Positions 47,655 through 48,685 of a stretch of DNA of 48,685 nt are shown piece by piece; position 1 is the first letter of the stretch; the number at the start of each line of letters is the position of its first letter. The stretch comes from a virus. The notes below the pieces were generated by a model that searched no databases, was not told the DNA's origin, and saw only the letters and a program-made list of their open reading frames with translations. The stretch lies in the IMG/VR virus record IMGVR_UViG_3300000956_000106, positions 1 to 48,685 of that record, one strand, 5' to 3'. A program made the position numbers and the translations under genes.

Positions 47655-48685
47655 GGTAGAGACCTCCACCGCTGAATTTACCGACTCTCTGGCCTTTACG
47701 ATTTGCAGAGCTTTCGAGCTGTGCGAGATTGCCGAATACGATCAAGCCGGGGAGTCTCTTCCCTTTCCCGATCAAGAATCCTCTGACGGTGAATTGTTAT
47801 TCGTTTGGGGCGTGATCGCGTCAGGCCAGGGACGGCAAGAACAGGCAAAGGATCTGCTTAGTAAGGCAGCTCGTATTCTGAAACCCGCTCTCGCTGAGCT
47901 GGCGAGGGTTTATCTATCGGTTTGCTATTGGCGATTAGGTGAGGACTCTTCGGCATCAATTCTGCTCGACATTGAACCTTCAGATTTACAAGCCAAATTC
48001 TGCTGGCTGATGGTCCGAATGATGATCGAAGCAGAACAACGGAACTGGAACGAAGCCTTGGCGTTATTAGAAAAAGCAGAACCATTCGTCGAGCGCGTTT
48101 CAATTCCGAACCAGGGGAAATTCTTTAATCATCGGGGATTGGCATTTCGCAATCTCGGGGAATACGACCGTGCGCTTATTGACTTTGAATCCGCGTGTAG
48201 TCACTGGCAAGACGCTCCTAAACTTCGAGCACTTGCTTTGAACAACACGGGGCGTTTGTACTCGCTTACGGGAGAATTGGATAAGGCTTTAGCGTGTGTT
48301 GATGAGGCAATTTCACTGGTAGATAGCAGACAGCTATTAGGACAATTTTATGATCAACGATCGATTATCCTGCTTGAACATGGGCTTACCGAGCAAGCCG
48401 AAATAGAGTCTAGAAAAGCGATATCATACTTAGCTAAAAGTGAGCGAGTTGATTACCTGAATGAGGCACTAGAAACTTGTAATCGCGCCGCAAAACAAAC
48501 CCATTGTCAGATGTCAGAATCCGTGCTATCTAGTTCATCCCCTGAGCAATTTCGATCCCAAAGAGGAGGTTGTGAACCTCTGACCCTCGAACGGGCCACA
48601 CAACTGATCGATGCCATTACGACAGAAAACGACGGAGAGCACGCTTGGGAAATTATTGAGCTATTAGCCAAGACCGCTGACCCGA
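47653..48685 (+). CDS. TPR repeat protein, partial at right edge
   Basis: At least 344 residues, open to the window end. The sequence is a chain of tetratricopeptide repeats: GVIASGQGRQEQAKDLLSKA (about 58), RVYLSVCYWRLGEDSSASIL (about 86), NRGLAFRNLGEYDRALIDFE-type (about 160), NNTGRLYSLTGELDKALACV (about 200) and QRSIILLEHGLTEQAEIESR (about 240). TPR domains bind peptides or proteins, and peptide receptors such as Rap and AimR are TPR proteins. The N-terminus shows no helix-turn-helix. The ATG overlaps the peptide gene's start on the other strand; GAGAGAAG, 12-14 bases upstream, is a modest ribosome site. If the molecule is circular, it would end at position 44 (358 residues). Confidence 0.8.
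   Translation, partial: MVETSTAEFTDSLAFTICRAFELCEIAEYDQAGESLPFPDQESSDGELLFVWGVIASGQGRQEQAKDLLSKAARILKPALAELARVYLSVCYWRLGEDSSASILLDIEPSDLQAKFCWLMVRMMIEAEQRNWNEALALLEKAEPFVERVSIPNQGKFFNHRGLAFRNLGEYDRALIDFESACSHWQDAPKLRALALNNTGRLYSLTGELDKALACVDEAISLVDSRQLLGQFYDQRSIILLEHGLTEQAEIESRKAISYLAKSERVDYLNEALETCNRAAKQTHCQMSESVLSSSSPEQFRSQRGGCEPLTLERATQLIDAITTENDGEHAWEIIELLAKTADP

Noticed and set aside
1-48685. CRISPR array, insertion sequence or rRNA
   Set aside because: No regularly spaced repeats, transposase, terminal inverted repeats or rRNA-like sequence were seen.

Overview
The window is almost entirely the genome, or most of the genome, of a tailed double-stranded DNA bacteriophage (Caudoviricetes). 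The hallmark set is present: large terminase with a degenerate Walker A, a very large portal, a scaffold-like acidic coiled-coil protein, an HK97-type major capsid protein, neck proteins, a nozzle-like tail protein, fibre proteins and a beta-helix tailspike. No sheath, tube or tape-measure gene is recognisable. There is a T7 gp13-like GNAT protein and a 1918-residue polyvalent virion protein with an N-terminal lysozyme domain, so a podovirus-like particle is the best inference. The host cannot be named. Strong Shine-Dalgarno sites, sigma70-like promoters, a lipoprotein and a twin-arginine-like signal peptide would fit a Gram-negative-type bacterium, but this is inference.

Layout. 1-483 is non-coding, with a weak promoter followed by an intrinsic terminator. 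484-2901 holds two small genes and a lysis-like group: a stand-alone peptidoglycan-binding domain, a two-helix holin-like protein, a lipoprotein, and two proteins that combine a membrane helix with a coiled coil. 2938-6927 has a beta-class adenine methyltransferase, a run of small unknown genes coupled by ATGA overlaps, and a possible small terminase. 6929-12685 is the giant virion protein. 12673-12954 is a solitary reverse-strand membrane gene with a near-consensus promoter, back to back with a promoter for the next small-gene group (13035-14682). 14683-36787 is the morphogenesis block: terminase, portal, scaffold, capsid, neck, nozzle, fibres, GNAT, a PP-loop reductase, the tailspike and an exported-type protein.

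36866-47082 is a tight, entirely reverse-strand cluster of about 34 small genes. Many encode zinc-ribbon or Lar-like (restriction alleviation) proteins, and this is presumably the early region. It is read from a leftward promoter whose spacer contains a 16-bp palindromic operator. A second, nearly identical operator lies 78 bp away toward a divergent 82-residue XRE-type repressor gene. Together these look like a lysis/lysogeny-type switch.

Beyond the repressor is the most intriguing part. A 58-residue reverse-strand gene encodes a signal peptide followed by two tandem copies of GDTLSPPC, which differ only at synonymous positions. Its start codon overlaps that of a divergent tetratricopeptide-repeat (TPR) protein gene running off the window's right end. 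A secreted peptide beside a TPR protein and a phage repressor suggests a peptide communication module, analogous to but unrelated in layout to arbitrium or Rap-Phr. This is a hypothesis.

No integrase, DNA polymerase, primase, helicase or recombinase was recognised. If the molecule is circular, the TPR frame would continue across the junction and stop at position 44, giving a 358-residue protein. Several genes under 60 codons, most with good ribosome binding sites or overlap coupling, were found by direct reading and are included.
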